A stretch of 64,000 bases of DNA from Pseudoglutamicibacter albus (lineage in GTDB: Bacteria > Actinomycetota > Actinomycetes > Actinomycetales > Micrococcaceae). Every line of letters begins with the position of its first letter. Positions within the stretch are counted from its first letter, which is position 1. Positions 9,261 to 18,783 of the stretch are shown here, in pieces. The DNA lies in assembly GCF_022346425.1 (NCBI RefSeq), contig NZ_JAKRCW010000010.1:22279-86278 (forward strand), read 5' to 3'. The translations under genes were made by a program, and so were the position numbers. The notes beneath the pieces were generated by a model, which searched no databases, was not told the DNA's origin, and saw only the letters and a list, made by a program, of their open reading frames with translations.

Positions 9261-10738
9261 TCAACATCACCACGCAACTCATGGCACCACTCCGGAGCCT
9301 CATCACCAGGGTTTCCGTCCTGTGCCTTCTCCGGCGAGGACTGCGAAGCCTTACCAGAGCTATCCGGCGCAACAACATCAGGCGGTGCTGGCGCCACTAC
9401 AGGGCACGACTGCTGGGCGGTGATCCGCACATCGTGCATAATCTGCTGGGCATCCTTACGCGACTGCGTTGCGATGCCGCTCTTAAGCTGGGTCTGGGTG
9501 TATTCGGGCAGCGCCTCGAGTGGAATCTTCGATTCGGTGTCCACACTCGACATCTTGATAGGGCCAAGGTCTTGGGAAATACCCTTAAACATCGCGACCT
9601 TACCCTGGTGGACCCCCACGTAATACTGGGTTTGGGTCCAGGCGTACCCCAAGTAGCCGCCCGTGAGCAGGATCAGCACCAAAACAACGAGCGTGGTAGG
9701 CAAAACCCACGCGAACCGACGCCGTGGCGGCTCCTCATCAAGTGCCGCGAGCGCCAGTTGGCGTTCACGTTCGGTAGAACGATGCTGAAGCAGCGCTGCC
9801 GCGCGACGCTCACCGGAACGCTGCGTGACAATCGGGATCTGCCCCGACTCGGTCGCCAGCTGCGCGGCGCCAACGAGTTCGTGCGGGCGGTTAGCCATCG
9901 CGTGACGCAACAACGCCTGATTAGCGGCGAGGTCACCGCCGCGAGCGACCTCGATCTGACCCGTGTCAGGGGTTGGGACCTCTATGTTGCTGAACTCTTC
10001 CGACAGTGGTTTGTCAGCATCGTCCACGATGTCCACAACAGCGACAGTGACGTTATCTGGTGAACCGAGCTCGAGGGTCCGCTCAACCAAGCGGTCCGCG
10101 GCTTCCCGCGGAGTCGCGGCGCTACGAACGATCTCCTCGGTTTCTTCCTCGGAAACCACGGCGTTCACACCGTCGGAGCACAGCATCCAGCGTTCCCCGG
10201 CGGTAGCGGGGATCACAGACATATCGAGTTCGGGGGAGGCGTCAGAGTCCCCAAGAACACGCATGATCACGTTGCGATGCGGGTGGACTTTCGCTTCGTC
10301 TTCGGTGATGCGACCCTCAGCGAGGAGCTTTTCGACGAACGTGTGGTCCTTGGTGATCTGTTCCCACTCACCGTCACGCAACCGGTAGGCGCGTGAATCG
10401 CCGATGTGGGCGAGGTGCAGTTTGGAACCTTCCAGCAGGATAGCGCTGACGGTGGTTCCCATACCGGAGAGTTTGGGGTTTTGTTCAACGAGTTCGTTGA
10501 GGATGATGTTCGCTGACTGGATCTCGTCAGCGAGGATCGTGTTGGGTTCCTCGACATCGGGCCGGTCTAGGTGGACGAGGTCCAGCACGGTCGATGCGGA
10601 GGCGACGTCGCCGCCCACGTGGCCGCCCATACCGTCAGCGACGACCGCGAAGTGACGGCCCGCGTATCCGGAGTCGTCATTCTTGCGGCGTACACAGCCC
10701 ACATCGGAGTGGGCGGCAAAGTCGAAATATAGGGCCAT
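9257..10738 (-). CDS. pstP: PP2C-type serine/threonine phosphatase PstP
   Basis: The 493-residue protein starts with a PPM/PP2C phosphatase domain (about 1-235): RRKNDDSGY, VADGMGGHVGGDVAS, LCSDGVNAVVS and SPDNVTVAVVD carry the metal-binding aspartates. A linker, a membrane helix (about 344-365) and an extracellular Pro/Ser-rich C-terminal segment follow. It reverses phosphorylation by PknA and PknB on the wall-growth machinery. The ATG overlaps the fhaB stop by one base (TAATG). The extracellular end contains two Cys residues (QQSCPVV and PEWCHEL), which might form a disulfide. Confidence 0.94.
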   Translation of the reverse strand: MALYFDFAAHSDVGCVRRKNDDSGYAGRHFAVVADGMGGHVGGDVASASTVLDLVHLDRPDVEEPNTILADEIQSANIILNELVEQNPKLSGMGTTVSAILLEGSKLHLAHIGDSRAYRLRDGEWEQITKDHTFVEKLLAEGRITEDEAKVHPHRNVIMRVLGDSDASPELDMSVIPATAGERWMLCSDGVNAVVSEEETEEIVRSAATPREAADRLVERTLELGSPDNVTVAVVDIVDDADKPLSEEFSNIEVPTPDTGQIEVARGGDLAANQALLRHAMANRPHELVGAAQLATESGQIPIVTQRSGERRAAALLQHRSTERERQLALAALDEEPPRRRFAWVLPTTLVVLVLILLTGGYLGYAWTQTQYYVGVHQGKVAMFKGISQDLGPIKMSSVDTESKIPLEALPEYTQTQLKSGIATQSRKDAQQIMHDVRITAQQSCPVVAPAPPDVVAPDSSGKASQSSPEKAQDGNPGDEAPEWCHELRGDVE

Positions 10739-11235
10739 TATGGGCGCAGCTCCATCACGGTTTTGCCGATGCGGATGCGTTGGCCGATCTCGATCGGCTG
10801 GGCGCGGGTCAGCTGTACTTCATCCACATAGGTTCCGTTGGTTGATCCGAGGTCTTCGAGGAACCAGCGGGTTCCTTGCGGGAACAAGCGGGCGTGGCGG
10901 GATGATGCGTAGTCGTCCATCAAGACGAGGCTCGCTTCTTGCGCACGGCCGAGCAGGACCGGGCTGGCAGCTAGGCGTACTGACGTGCCGGCCCCTGGGC
11001 CTTCAACAACCACGAGTGCGTGCGCGATGTTGCGGGGCGCCTGTGAGGGCTGGCTGGACATGCCGGGGCCAGGCCCGGATGGTCCGGACGGGCCTGCTGG
11101 GGCGCCGGCTGGCTGTATGCGTGCACGCTTTCCTACCCCGAGGTCTCGGCGCATCGACATCACGATGATGAGGACCAAGATCCAGAGGAATACGAGGAAA
11201 GAGATACGCAGTAGCGTCACTACCAATGGGACCAT
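10738..11235 (-). CDS. fhaB: FHA-domain membrane protein FhaB (FipA)
   Basis: The 165-residue protein has an N-terminal membrane helix (about 6-27), a short Gly/Pro linker and a C-terminal FHA domain with LLGRAQEASLVL, SSRHARLF and LGSTNGTYVDE, the residues that bind phosphothreonine. In mycobacteria FipA/FhaB links kinase signalling to the divisome. It lies 4 bp after fhaA and overlaps pstP by one base. Confidence 0.92.
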   Translation of the reverse strand: MVPLVVTLLRISFLVFLWILVLIIVMSMRRDLGVGKRARIQPAGAPAGPSGPSGPGPGMSSQPSQAPRNIAHALVVVEGPGAGTSVRLAASPVLLGRAQEASLVLMDDYASSRHARLFPQGTRWFLEDLGSTNGTYVDEVQLTRAQPIEIGQRIRIGKTVMELRP

Positions 11236-11239
11236 GCGG

Positions 11240-12055
11240 TTAGCTCATTCCTTCGGGGGCGTCCTGCCAGGAGAAGGTCAGGCGGGCGTGACCGATCGAG
11301 ATGATCGTTCCGTCGAGTAGCTCTTCGTCGCCTTCGATGCGGGATCCGTTGACGTAGGTTCCGTTGGTGGAGCCGAGGTCGCGGATGAATACACGGTTTC
11401 CGCGGCGCACGATTTCGGCGTGCCGGCGGGAGGCTCCTTGGTCGTTGATGTGGAGTCCGGCATCGCCTGCGCGGCCCATGACGACGCTGTCGCCGCTTAG
11501 GGCGTAACGGCTGCCGTCGATTTCGATGACGGGTGTCCGGTTGCCGGTGGGACGGATGTGTTGGGTGCTGGCTTGTTGTTCCGCGGAGCTCAGTTGTGGG
11601 CGCGCGGATGGACGGGGCTGTGGCGTGCTTGGTGCTTTGGTTCCGCCGAGGGAAGCATCGACTTCGATCTGTGTTGGCTGGATCGATTCGTCTTTGCGGA
11701 AGGTTACGGTTACGGCGTCGCGTAGTGAATAGTCCTGGCGTTGCGCGTGTTCGAGTGCGACGTCAGCGAGTTCTTGCGCTAGCGCGGTACCCCATTCGCG
11801 TGCCTGGTCGAACGCGTCGGCGCCGAGCCGGACTGTGAAGGAGTGCGGTGCGACGGTGCGGCCTTCTGAGATCGAGAAAGATTCGTCATCCATGGTGTTA
11901 CGGATTAGATTGGCGATCTCTACGGGTTTGATGGTCCCGTTGGAGTTGCCGCGGAATGCGCGTGAAACGAGGCGCTCGAGTCCTTTTTCGAATCCTCTGA
12001 CAATTCCCACAACGAACCTCCTCTCAACTGTGTTTGCTGTGTGCTCGCGGTTCAC
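11240..12055 (-). CDS. fhaA: FHA-domain protein FhaA (DUF3662 plus FHA)
   Basis: The 271-residue protein has an N-terminal DUF3662 domain (about 1-125), a variable Pro/Ser/Gln linker and a C-terminal FHA domain (VVMGRAGDAGLHI, ASRRHAEIV, LGSTNGTYVNG). It has no membrane helix. In mycobacteria FhaA binds phosphorylated partners such as MviN and controls peptidoglycan synthesis. It is the first gene of the seven-gene leftward operon, so the promoter should lie in 12056-12346. An AGGAGG-like site precedes the ATG at 12055. Confidence 0.93.
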   Translation of the reverse strand: MNREHTANTVERRFVVGIVRGFEKGLERLVSRAFRGNSNGTIKPVEIANLIRNTMDDESFSISEGRTVAPHSFTVRLGADAFDQAREWGTALAQELADVALEHAQRQDYSLRDAVTVTFRKDESIQPTQIEVDASLGGTKAPSTPQPRPSARPQLSSAEQQASTQHIRPTGNRTPVIEIDGSRYALSGDSVVMGRAGDAGLHINDQGASRRHAEIVRRGNRVFIRDLGSTNGTYVNGSRIEGDEELLDGTIISIGHARLTFSWQDAPEGMS

Positions 12056-12346
12056 GAGGCGCTACGGTGTGTCCCGTGTTCTGCCGTGATTCTGGTTTTC
12101 AGGCACGGCGGATGTGGGGCACATCGTTCTCCGATCTTACCTAAAGCACCTGTTCATGCCTCAACCTGTCTGAAATCAGTGAAGTTTCCGCGCGTTACAG
12201 CCGCCCCAATGTGGCACTAAATGCGGCACTGTGACGGGGTTGCGGATGTGTCGATTATGAAATCTAGGCATCCTCAGTTAAGCTTTTCTCTGTTGTCTTT
12301 CACATGATGTGTTCACATCGAGCGTGGAGGGAACGAATAAGTTTAC

Positions 12347-12430
<84 letters not shown>

Positions 12431-12438
12431 CGTTTTCT

Positions 12439-12490
12439 GAGCGGTGTTGTAACGCAGACCGAATAGGTCTGGTTACAACACCGCTCTTTT
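12439..12490 (+). terminator. Strong intrinsic terminator after tRNA-Leu
   Basis: A perfect 15-bp stem (12439-12453 with 12472-12486) is extended, after one unpaired G, by a 6-bp stem CAGACC/GGTCTG with loop GAATA. TTTTCGTTT follows. This is one of the best intrinsic terminators in the window and isolates the tRNA from the metal transporter. Confidence 0.9.
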
Positions 12491-12688
12491 CGTTTCTGCT
12501 CTTTTTTAGGCTGCTTGGTTGCACTGCTTATACGCGGCCTGCTTGCGCTCCCTTCCGGTAGATCACGCGCCAAATTCACCTTCCTCGAATCGACTACGAG
12601 CTATCCCTGTTTGCAACTACGGCGCATCGAACATTATATTTAGGCATGCCACCATGATGCGCTTTGGGCAGGGCACATCAACAGTCCT

Positions 12689-12714
12689 AGTGGGTGGAAA
12701 TCCCTTCACCCACT
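12689..12714 (+). promoter_or_regulatory. Leader hairpin before the metal-transporter operon
   Basis: AGTGGGTG (12689-12696) pairs exactly with CACCCACT (12707-12714) over a 10-nt loop. The hairpin lies 11 nt before the GGAAGG ribosome-binding site of the substrate-binding protein gene. It could affect translation or mRNA stability. Upstream, TTTAGGCATGCC near 12640 contains a GGCATGCC palindrome that is a weak candidate for a metal-regulator site. Confidence 0.3.
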
Positions 12715-12739
12715 TACTGACATTGGAAGGTTGCCTCTC

Positions 12740-13702
12740 TTGAAGCACATCAAGAAACTCCTCTCTATAATCGCGATCACCGTACTTGCCACATTCGGGC
12801 TCACAGCATGCTCTGACAGCGGTTCCAACACCAAGGCGGGCGGTGACGGCAAGTCGATCAAGGTTTACGCGACCACCGGATACCTCGCTGATGCGGTCAA
12901 GAACATCGCGCCCGATGCCGAAGTCACGACCATGGTCGGCCCCGGCGGCGACCCACACACCTACCAGCCGTCCACCAAAGACATCGAGACCATCCAGAAA
13001 TCAGATCTCGTGTTCTGGAACGGCCTACACCTGGAAGCCCAGATGACGGACCTGCTCACAAGCCTCGGTGACAAGCAGGTGGCCGTGGGGGAGAGCCTCC
13101 CCAAGAACCTCTTGCTGGACTGGCCTGAAACTGATGATCAGGGAAATGCGTTGCATGACCCGCACATATGGAACAGCCCTGACGCGTGGTCGCTCGTTGT
13201 GAAGAACGTCGCCGATAAGTTCGCCGAAGTGGACCCGGACAACGCCGAAAAATACAAGGCTAACGCCGACAAGTACCTCAAGGAGATCGATGCAGCGGTA
13301 GATGAGGCACGCGGCCTTCTAGCAGAAGGCAAAATCAACCCCCGCATCCTGGTTACTGGTCATGACGCTTTCAACTACTTCGGTAAAACCTTCGACCTTG
13401 ATGTTCACGCGACCGACTTCGTCTCCAGCGAAGCGAAACTCAGCGCCTCTGAGCTGGCGAAACTCGCGAAGTTCATCGCCGATAAGAAGGTCCCGGTGAT
13501 CTTCCAGGACAACCAAGCTAACCCCCAGGCGATCACGAGCCTTAAAGAAGCTGTCCGCTCCCATGGCTGGCACGTCAAGGTCTCCAACCAGGAGCTGTAC
13601 GCAGACTCCCTGGGCGCTGAGGCACCCGTGGACACCTACATCGGTGCGCTCAAACACAATGCCCGCGCTATCGCTGACGCCCTGAAAACCTCAGGAGAGT
13701 AG
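12740..13702 (+). CDS. mntA: Metal ABC transporter substrate-binding lipoprotein (manganese/zinc type)
   Basis: The 320-residue protein has a lipoprotein signal (MKHIKKLLSI... with lipobox LTAC), a Ser/Gly-rich linker and a ZnuA/PsaA-type fold. Likely metal ligands are His in PGGDPHTYQP, His in HDPHIWNSP, Glu in VSSEAKLSA and Asp in IFQDNQANP. A two-His, Glu, Asp set and the lack of a His-rich loop favour Mn over Zn. TTG 12740 is chosen because GGAAGG lies 9 nt upstream and gives a normal signal peptide; an in-frame TTG at 12731 sits directly on the ribosome-binding site. Three transport genes follow, and an Mn-type regulator is convergent at the end. Confidence 0.88.
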   Translation: MKHIKKLLSIIAITVLATFGLTACSDSGSNTKAGGDGKSIKVYATTGYLADAVKNIAPDAEVTTMVGPGGDPHTYQPSTKDIETIQKSDLVFWNGLHLEAQMTDLLTSLGDKQVAVGESLPKNLLLDWPETDDQGNALHDPHIWNSPDAWSLVVKNVADKFAEVDPDNAEKYKANADKYLKEIDAAVDEARGLLAEGKINPRILVTGHDAFNYFGKTFDLDVHATDFVSSEAKLSASELAKLAKFIADKKVPVIFQDNQANPQAITSLKEAVRSHGWHVKVSNQELYADSLGAEAPVDTYIGALKHNARAIADALKTSGE

Positions 13703-13704
13703 AC

Positions 13705-14523
13705 GTGACCAACCTGAGCGATCCACGCGGGCCTGCCGCAACACCAGATCCACAAGAGGGTAGCCCTCTTCACGGCGCCGCCACGCCTGCGTGCCGTACC
13801 CATAACCTCTCGGTTGCCTACGATGCGGTGCCGGTTCTGCGCAACGTTGACTTCACGGTCCCGCAGGGGGTTGTGATGGGAATCGTTGGCCCGAACGGCG
13901 CAGGGAAATCAACCCTCATCAAAGCGATGCTCGGGCTCGTGAAGCCGTTGACTGGCACGTCCGAGTTCTTCGGTAAACCGCTGGCGCGTGCGCGCAAACG
14001 GGTTGGTTATATGCCTCAAACTACGAGTGTCGATTGGGATTTCCCGACCACGGTGCTCGATGTGGTCACGATGGGCACGTACGGATCGCTCGGTTGGATT
14101 CGTCGGCCAGGTAAGAAGGAACGCGCCCGCGCTGTCGCTGCCCTCGAACAGACGGGGATCGCTGATCTGTCTTCGCGGCAGATCGGTGAGCTTTCCGGAG
14201 GGCAGCGACAGCGCGTGTTCCTCGCCCGCACACTCGTGCAGGCCCCCGACCTGTACTTCATGGATGAACCGTTCCAAGGCATCGACGCGAAAAGCCAACA
14301 AGCTATCGTCTCGGTTCTGCACACCCTAAGAGAGCAAGGCAGGACCGTTGTGATCGTGCACCACGACCTCGCAACCGTACGCCAATACTGCGACTATGTG
14401 ACCCTACTGAACCGGCGCGTGATCGCCTCCGGCCCGGCCGAACAAGCCTTCACGCGGGAGAACATCCGCATCGCTTATGAGGTTTCAGTAACGGATGAAG
14501 CGTTCCTGGAGTCCGCGTCGTGA
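13705..14523 (+). CDS. mntB: Metal ABC transporter ATP-binding protein
   Basis: The 272-residue ATPase has Walker A GPNGAGKST, the signature LSGGQRQRV, Walker B DLYFMDEP and the switch His in VIVHHDLA. It belongs to the Mn/Zn importer family. The N-terminal 30 residues are a Pro-rich extension before the domain. It begins 2 bp after the binding-protein gene and overlaps the next gene by 4 bp. Confidence 0.92.
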   Translation: MTNLSDPRGPAATPDPQEGSPLHGAATPACRTHNLSVAYDAVPVLRNVDFTVPQGVVMGIVGPNGAGKSTLIKAMLGLVKPLTGTSEFFGKPLARARKRVGYMPQTTSVDWDFPTTVLDVVTMGTYGSLGWIRRPGKKERARAVAALEQTGIADLSSRQIGELSGGQRQRVFLARTLVQAPDLYFMDEPFQGIDAKSQQAIVSVLHTLREQGRTVVIVHHDLATVRQYCDYVTLLNRRVIASGPAEQAFTRENIRIAYEVSVTDEAFLESAS

Positions 14524-15455
14524 GCCTTATCGAATTCTTCAGCAATCACACCTACCGGATGGTATTCTTCGGCACCATGACCATCGGGCTTGTCGCGGGC
14601 GCGCTCGGTTCCTTCGCTTATCTGCGTAAACAGTCGCTCATCAGCGATGTGATCTCTCATGCCGCTCTGCCAGGCACGCTGCTCGCGTTCCTTACCGCGG
14701 TCGGCGTGCTGGGCGCTGACGGCCGCAACATGCTTGGCCTGATCCTCGGTGCAGTCATCGTAGGCACCATCGCGGTGCTGATCGCCAACGGCATCAGCCG
14801 CATCTCCAAGATCCGTATCGACACCGCGATGGCGATATCTCTCACCGTTTTCTTCGGTGGCGGGATGCTTTTGATGCGCATCATCGCCAACGGCGCCTAC
14901 CCAGGCAAAGGCGGCATCCAAGACTACCTGTTTGGTAACGCCTCCGTGATCACCGTCGCGGACCTGGTAACCAGCATCAGCATCGGGGTGATCGTGCTCG
15001 CCCTCGTGGTGGTGTTCTGGAAAGAATTCACGCTACGGACCTTCGACCCGGACCACTCCACGGTGCTCGGGTTCCGGGCCCGCACCATCGACACCCTCAT
15101 GTTCGCGACCATCGTCATCGCGACCGTGATCGGCGTCAAAGCCGTGGGCCTAGTGCTCATGGTTGCTTTCGTGGTCACCCCACCTGCAGCGGCTAGACAA
15201 TGGACTAGGACCCTGCCCGGCATGGTCACGCTCTCGGCCGTAATCGGTGGCGTCGGCAGCGGGGTAGGGGCATACCTGTCGATTGTGCTCGGCAAAGTTC
15301 CAACCGGGCCGCTCATCGTTCTCACACTGTTTACGATCTTCATGTTTTCGCTCTTGTTCGCGCCACGACGCAGCATCATCACTCGTGCCGTTTCTCGCGC
15401 CCGTGCACGCGCGAACCTTAAACAGGAACTGATCGAGGAAGGCGGTCACGCATGA
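14520..15455 (+). CDS. mntC: Metal ABC transporter permease, first subunit
   Basis: The 311-residue protein has eight to nine membrane helices and the ABC-3 family pattern (GSFAYLRKQSLISDVISHA, VGLVLMVAFVVTPPAAAR). It forms the channel with the next permease. GTG start in a 4-bp overlap with the ATPase; its stop overlaps the next ATG. The last 40 residues form a basic cytoplasmic tail. Confidence 0.91.
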   Translation: MSLIEFFSNHTYRMVFFGTMTIGLVAGALGSFAYLRKQSLISDVISHAALPGTLLAFLTAVGVLGADGRNMLGLILGAVIVGTIAVLIANGISRISKIRIDTAMAISLTVFFGGGMLLMRIIANGAYPGKGGIQDYLFGNASVITVADLVTSISIGVIVLALVVVFWKEFTLRTFDPDHSTVLGFRARTIDTLMFATIVIATVIGVKAVGLVLMVAFVVTPPAAARQWTRTLPGMVTLSAVIGGVGSGVGAYLSIVLGKVPTGPLIVLTLFTIFMFSLLFAPRRSIITRAVSRARARANLKQELIEEGGHA

Positions 15456-16321
15456 GCTTCTTACTCGGGACCATGTTGCTTGCGGTAGTGACCGCGCTCG
15501 CCTGCGCACTGCCCGGCGTTTTCGTTGTGTTGAGGCGAAACTCGATGCTCGTGGACGCCATCAGCCACTCGATTTTCCCCGGGATCATCTTCGGCTATTT
15601 CCTCACCCGCAACTTCAACTCGCCTTTGTTGATCCTCGCGGCTGCACTGGCAGGCTTAGCTGTAGTCTTGGGAAGCGAATGGCTCGCCCGCACCGGCTTA
15701 CTGTCCGGTGACGCCCCGCAAGGTCTGATCTTCCCCGCCCTGTTCAGTGCCGGCGTGATCTTGGTGACCCTCGAATTCGCGAACATCCACCTTGATACCC
15801 ACGCGGTTCTGGCAGGCGACCTCAACATCGCGGCCTGGCAGCCCCTCATCATCGCAGGAACACACTTAGGGCCTGCCTACCTCTATGTGATGCTGGGTGT
15901 TCTGCTGATCAACATCGTGTTCCTTATGTTGTTCTATTCAAAGCTCAAGGTCACAACCTTCGATCCCCAGTTCGCAACCAGCCTCGGCATCCGCTCCGGG
16001 CTCATGAACACCGCGTTCATGTTCCTCGTCTCCGTCACCGTGACTGCCGCGTTCAACGCAGCCGGCGCGATCCTGGTTATCGCCCTCGTGGTTGTTCCGC
16101 CCGCGACAGCTTACCTGCTCACCACCCGTTTACCGGCGATGATCGCGCTCACTGTGCTCATCGCCATCGTGGGGGCGCTGGCTGGGTTCTGGATAGCGTA
16201 TGTGCTCGATGCTGCAACAAGTGCGGGTATGTCGCTGTTCTATGGGCTTGTGTTCGGTGTTGTGCTGTTAGCTACAAGGCTTCTACCCAAACGGCATCAG
16301 AGGCAGCACGCCCTAGCATGA
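15452..16321 (+). CDS. mntD: Metal ABC transporter permease, second subunit
   Basis: The 289-residue ABC-3 permease has the matching motifs FVVLRRNSMLVDAISHS and AILVIALVVVPPATA and about eight helices. It pairs with the upstream permease. Its 3' end runs 50 bp into the convergent regulator gene, so the last 16 codons of each gene are antisense to one another. It closes the four-gene operon. Confidence 0.91.
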   Translation: MSFLLGTMLLAVVTALACALPGVFVVLRRNSMLVDAISHSIFPGIIFGYFLTRNFNSPLLILAAALAGLAVVLGSEWLARTGLLSGDAPQGLIFPALFSAGVILVTLEFANIHLDTHAVLAGDLNIAAWQPLIIAGTHLGPAYLYVMLGVLLINIVFLMLFYSKLKVTTFDPQFATSLGIRSGLMNTAFMFLVSVTVTAAFNAAGAILVIALVVVPPATAYLLTTRLPAMIALTVLIAIVGALAGFWIAYVLDAATSAGMSLFYGLVFGVVLLATRLLPKRHQRQHALA

Positions 16322-16946
16322 GTCGTTCGGTTTGCCCCTCAACAAGAATCTCCACGGTTTCTGAATAAGGCGCGCTCGGGTGCACTTCGAGCAGCGTGCC
16401 GAAATGTATGCCGTTTTCTGCAAGGAACTGCAACAGTTGCGGATCATCGTCAGAGATCCGCTCGACCCGGGCTTTCGAGCCCGCCGCGAGCGTGGTGAGG
16501 AGCGTTGCGTTGGGGCGTGCCACATCGCCGTCGGTCGTTGGGATTGGGTCGCCATGCGGATCACGAGCAGGGTGGCCCAAGAATTCGTCGAGGCGCTCGA
16601 TCATGAAATCAGACACCGCGTGTTCGAGTGTCTCGGCCTCATCGTGCACTTGATCCCATCGGTATCCAAGGGTTTCTAGCAGGAACGTCTCGATCAGACG
16701 ATGCCGGCGTACCATCGTAATCGCGTGCGCGCGCCCCGTATCCGTCAACGTCACTTCGCCGTACGGCGCATGATCAAGAAGACCTTGTTCGGTGAGTTTG
16801 CGCACCGCATCCGATACCGAGGACAGCCTCAGCCCCATCCGATCCGAAATCAGTTTCGGCGTGACCGGGGCATCTGACCACTCACCGAGGTACCACACGG
16901 TTTTCAGATAGTCCTGGGTGCTCGCAGACAACTCAGAAACGGACAT
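16272..16946 (-). CDS. mntR: DtxR-family metalloregulator with manganese-type ligands (MntR-like)
   Basis: The 224-residue protein has a winged-helix N-terminus, a metal-dependent dimerisation domain with RRHRLIETFL and VHDEAETLEHAVSD, and a C-terminal FeoA/SH3-like domain. In DtxR and IdeR the primary site uses Met10 and Cys102. Here the aligned residues are Asp12 (TQDYLKTVW) and Glu105 (HDEAE), which are the choices of Mn-sensing MntR; Glu108 and His109 complete the site. It therefore probably represses the convergent transporter in Mn-replete cells. Its start lies 9 bp from a TTTAGCCTT element that may be its own operator. Confidence 0.9.
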   Translation of the reverse strand: MSVSELSASTQDYLKTVWYLGEWSDAPVTPKLISDRMGLRLSSVSDAVRKLTEQGLLDHAPYGEVTLTDTGRAHAITMVRRHRLIETFLLETLGYRWDQVHDEAETLEHAVSDFMIERLDEFLGHPARDPHGDPIPTTDGDVARPNATLLTTLAAGSKARVERISDDDPQLLQFLAENGIHFGTLLEVHPSAPYSETVEILVEGQTERLMLGRAASDAVWVEAL

Positions 16947-16954
16947 ATCGTAAG

Positions 16955-16972
16955 TTTAGCCTTCACCAGGTT
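16955..16972. promoter_or_regulatory. Candidate DtxR-family operator upstream of mntR
   Basis: TTTAGCCTTCACCAGGTT lies just upstream of the mntR start. TTAGCC is the core half of the DtxR/IdeR-type consensus. The site shares TTAGCCTT and ACCAGGTT with the inverted repeat at 48508-48537. The second half-site is poor, so this remains a candidate only. Confidence 0.35.
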
Positions 16973-17045
16973 GTTCAACGCCTACCCGTTAAGTGTCTGG
17001 TGACAGCCTGAACGCGAGCGTCTATATATAAGGAATGGAGTGCCG

Positions 17046-18605
17046 ATGGCACGGGGACAAGCGAGCAAGCCGCATAGCGATCCGTTGATGAGGCAATACG
17101 ATATTTCGACGCTGGGCGCGTTGAAGTCTCCGCGGAAGCTGGTGCGCGAGGTTTTGGCAGGTCTCGTGGTGGCGTTGGCTTTGATCCCGGAGGCGATCTC
17201 ATTCTCGATCATCGCAGGCGTGGACCCTGCGGTGGGCCTGTTTTCTTCTTTCATCATGGCGGTCGTGATCGCGATCGCCGGTGGCCGTACCGCGATGATT
17301 TCCGCCGCTACGGGGGCTGTCGCGTTGGTGATTGCGCCGCTGATGCGGGATTACGGTTTTGACTACTTCATTGCCTGCGTCTTATTGGCCGGAGTTTTCC
17401 AGGTTGTTTTCGCGCTCCTGGGTGTATCGAAGCTGATCCGGTTTGTGCCGCGTGCGGTGATGGTCGGGTTCGTGAACGCGTTAGCGATCCTTGTGTTCAT
17501 GGCGCAGATGCCGCAACTGATTGATGTGCCGTGGGTTGTGTATCCGCTTCTGGCGGCAGGTATCGTGATTCTGTGGCTTTTCCCCAAGATCACCGGCGCT
17601 GTTCCGCCGCCACTGGTAGCGGTGGTCGTGATTACCGCTGTGGTGATGATCTTCGATATCAAGGTTCCGACGGTTGGCGACCAGGGCGAGTTACCGCATG
17701 GGTTACCGCAGCTGTTCATCCCGAATGTTCCACTCACGTGGGAGACCCTGCAGATCATCGCCCCGTATGCCGCGGCGATGGCTTTGGTGGGTCTCATGGA
17801 GTCATTGTTGACGGCCCAGCTGGTTGACAACATCACCGGTACTTCTTCAGATAAGAAGCGTGAATCCTGGGGTCAGGGTCTCGCCAACATCACGTCCGGA
17901 TTCTTCGGCGGTATGGGTGGTTGCGCGATGATCGGGCAGACCATGATCAACGTCAAAGTGTCAGGTGCACGCACACGTATCTCTACATTCTGTGCCGGCG
18001 CGTTCCTGTTGGTTCTGGTTCTGGTATTCGATCAGTGGGTGGCGCAGATCCCGATGGCGGCATTGGTTGCGGTCATGATCATGGTGTGTATCGCCACGTT
18101 TGATTGGCACTCGATTCAGCCACGTACGCTGCGCACTCTCCCGAAGTCAGAGACGGTAGTCATGCTGGTGACGGTCGCTGTGGTTTTGATGACTTCGAAC
18201 CTTGCGATCGGCGTGATCGTGGGTGTTTTGACTGCCGCTGTGGTGTTCGTGCGTCAGGTTGCTCACGTGGTGCGGGTCGAGCGGGAACTGCAGGACGAGG
18301 AAGGCAACGTCCTTTCTGCGGATACACCAGCGGATCAGGTGGCCCAAGCCGTCTATAAGGTGCGTGGGGCGTTGTTCTTCGGTTCGAGTAACGATTTCAC
18401 GACGATGTTCCGGTACGGCGAGGACCCGGACCTCGTGTGCTTGGACTTGTCTCAAGCGCAGGTCTGGGATGCGTCATCGGTCGCCGCGCTCGACAGCGTT
18501 GAGGCAACATATGCCGAACAGGGAAAGCGTCTGGTGATTGCGGGCATGAGTGAGAAGAGCCGCCGGATCCATGACCGTTTGAGCGGTGAGCTAGGGGAGA
18601 GCTAG
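17046..18605 (+). CDS. SulP-family anion transporter with STAS domain
   Basis: The 519-residue protein has about 12 membrane helices and the SulP pattern near the N-terminus ([20 protein letters not shown]). It ends in a cytoplasmic STAS domain of about 110 residues ([28 protein letters not shown]). Members import sulfate, bicarbonate or other anions, usually with Na+ or H+; the substrate is not evident here. ATG 17046 is preferred because GGAG lies 5 nt upstream; GTG 17040 is also possible. It stands alone, with the mntR promoter region upstream and the lipoprotein array downstream. Confidence 0.88.
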   Translation: MARGQASKPHSDPLMRQYDISTLGALKSPRKLVREVLAGLVVALALIPEAISFSIIAGVDPAVGLFSSFIMAVVIAIAGGRTAMISAATGAVALVIAPLMRDYGFDYFIACVLLAGVFQVVFALLGVSKLIRFVPRAVMVGFVNALAILVFMAQMPQLIDVPWVVYPLLAAGIVILWLFPKITGAVPPPLVAVVVITAVVMIFDIKVPTVGDQGELPHGLPQLFIPNVPLTWETLQIIAPYAAAMALVGLMESLLTAQLVDNITGTSSDKKRESWGQGLANITSGFFGGMGGCAMIGQTMINVKVSGARTRISTFCAGAFLLVLVLVFDQWVAQIPMAALVAVMIMVCIATFDWHSIQPRTLRTLPKSETVVMLVTVAVVLMTSNLAIGVIVGVLTAAVVFVRQVAHVVRVERELQDEEGNVLSADTPADQVAQAVYKVRGALFFGSSNDFTTMFRYGEDPDLVCLDLSQAQVWDASSVAALDSVEATYAEQGKRLVIAGMSEKSRRIHDRLSGELGES

Positions 18606-18783
18606 CTATCGCGAATTCGCGCGGTGTTCACGTGATATTTACGTCCTATCTGCGCTCGGATTATTCCCCGCAGGTCCGATTAACGTACGCTGTCGGACGT
18701 AGTACGGGACTACTTTTTGCGCGACGAATAACGTGTGAAAGGTAGTAGCGTCATCATTTTGGTATGAACTCTAAGGAGAGATT

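Noticed and set aside
12597..12739. Manganese riboswitch (yybP-ykoY) in the transporter leader
   Set aside because: Only a simple hairpin is visible; the conserved paired loops of that riboswitch are not.
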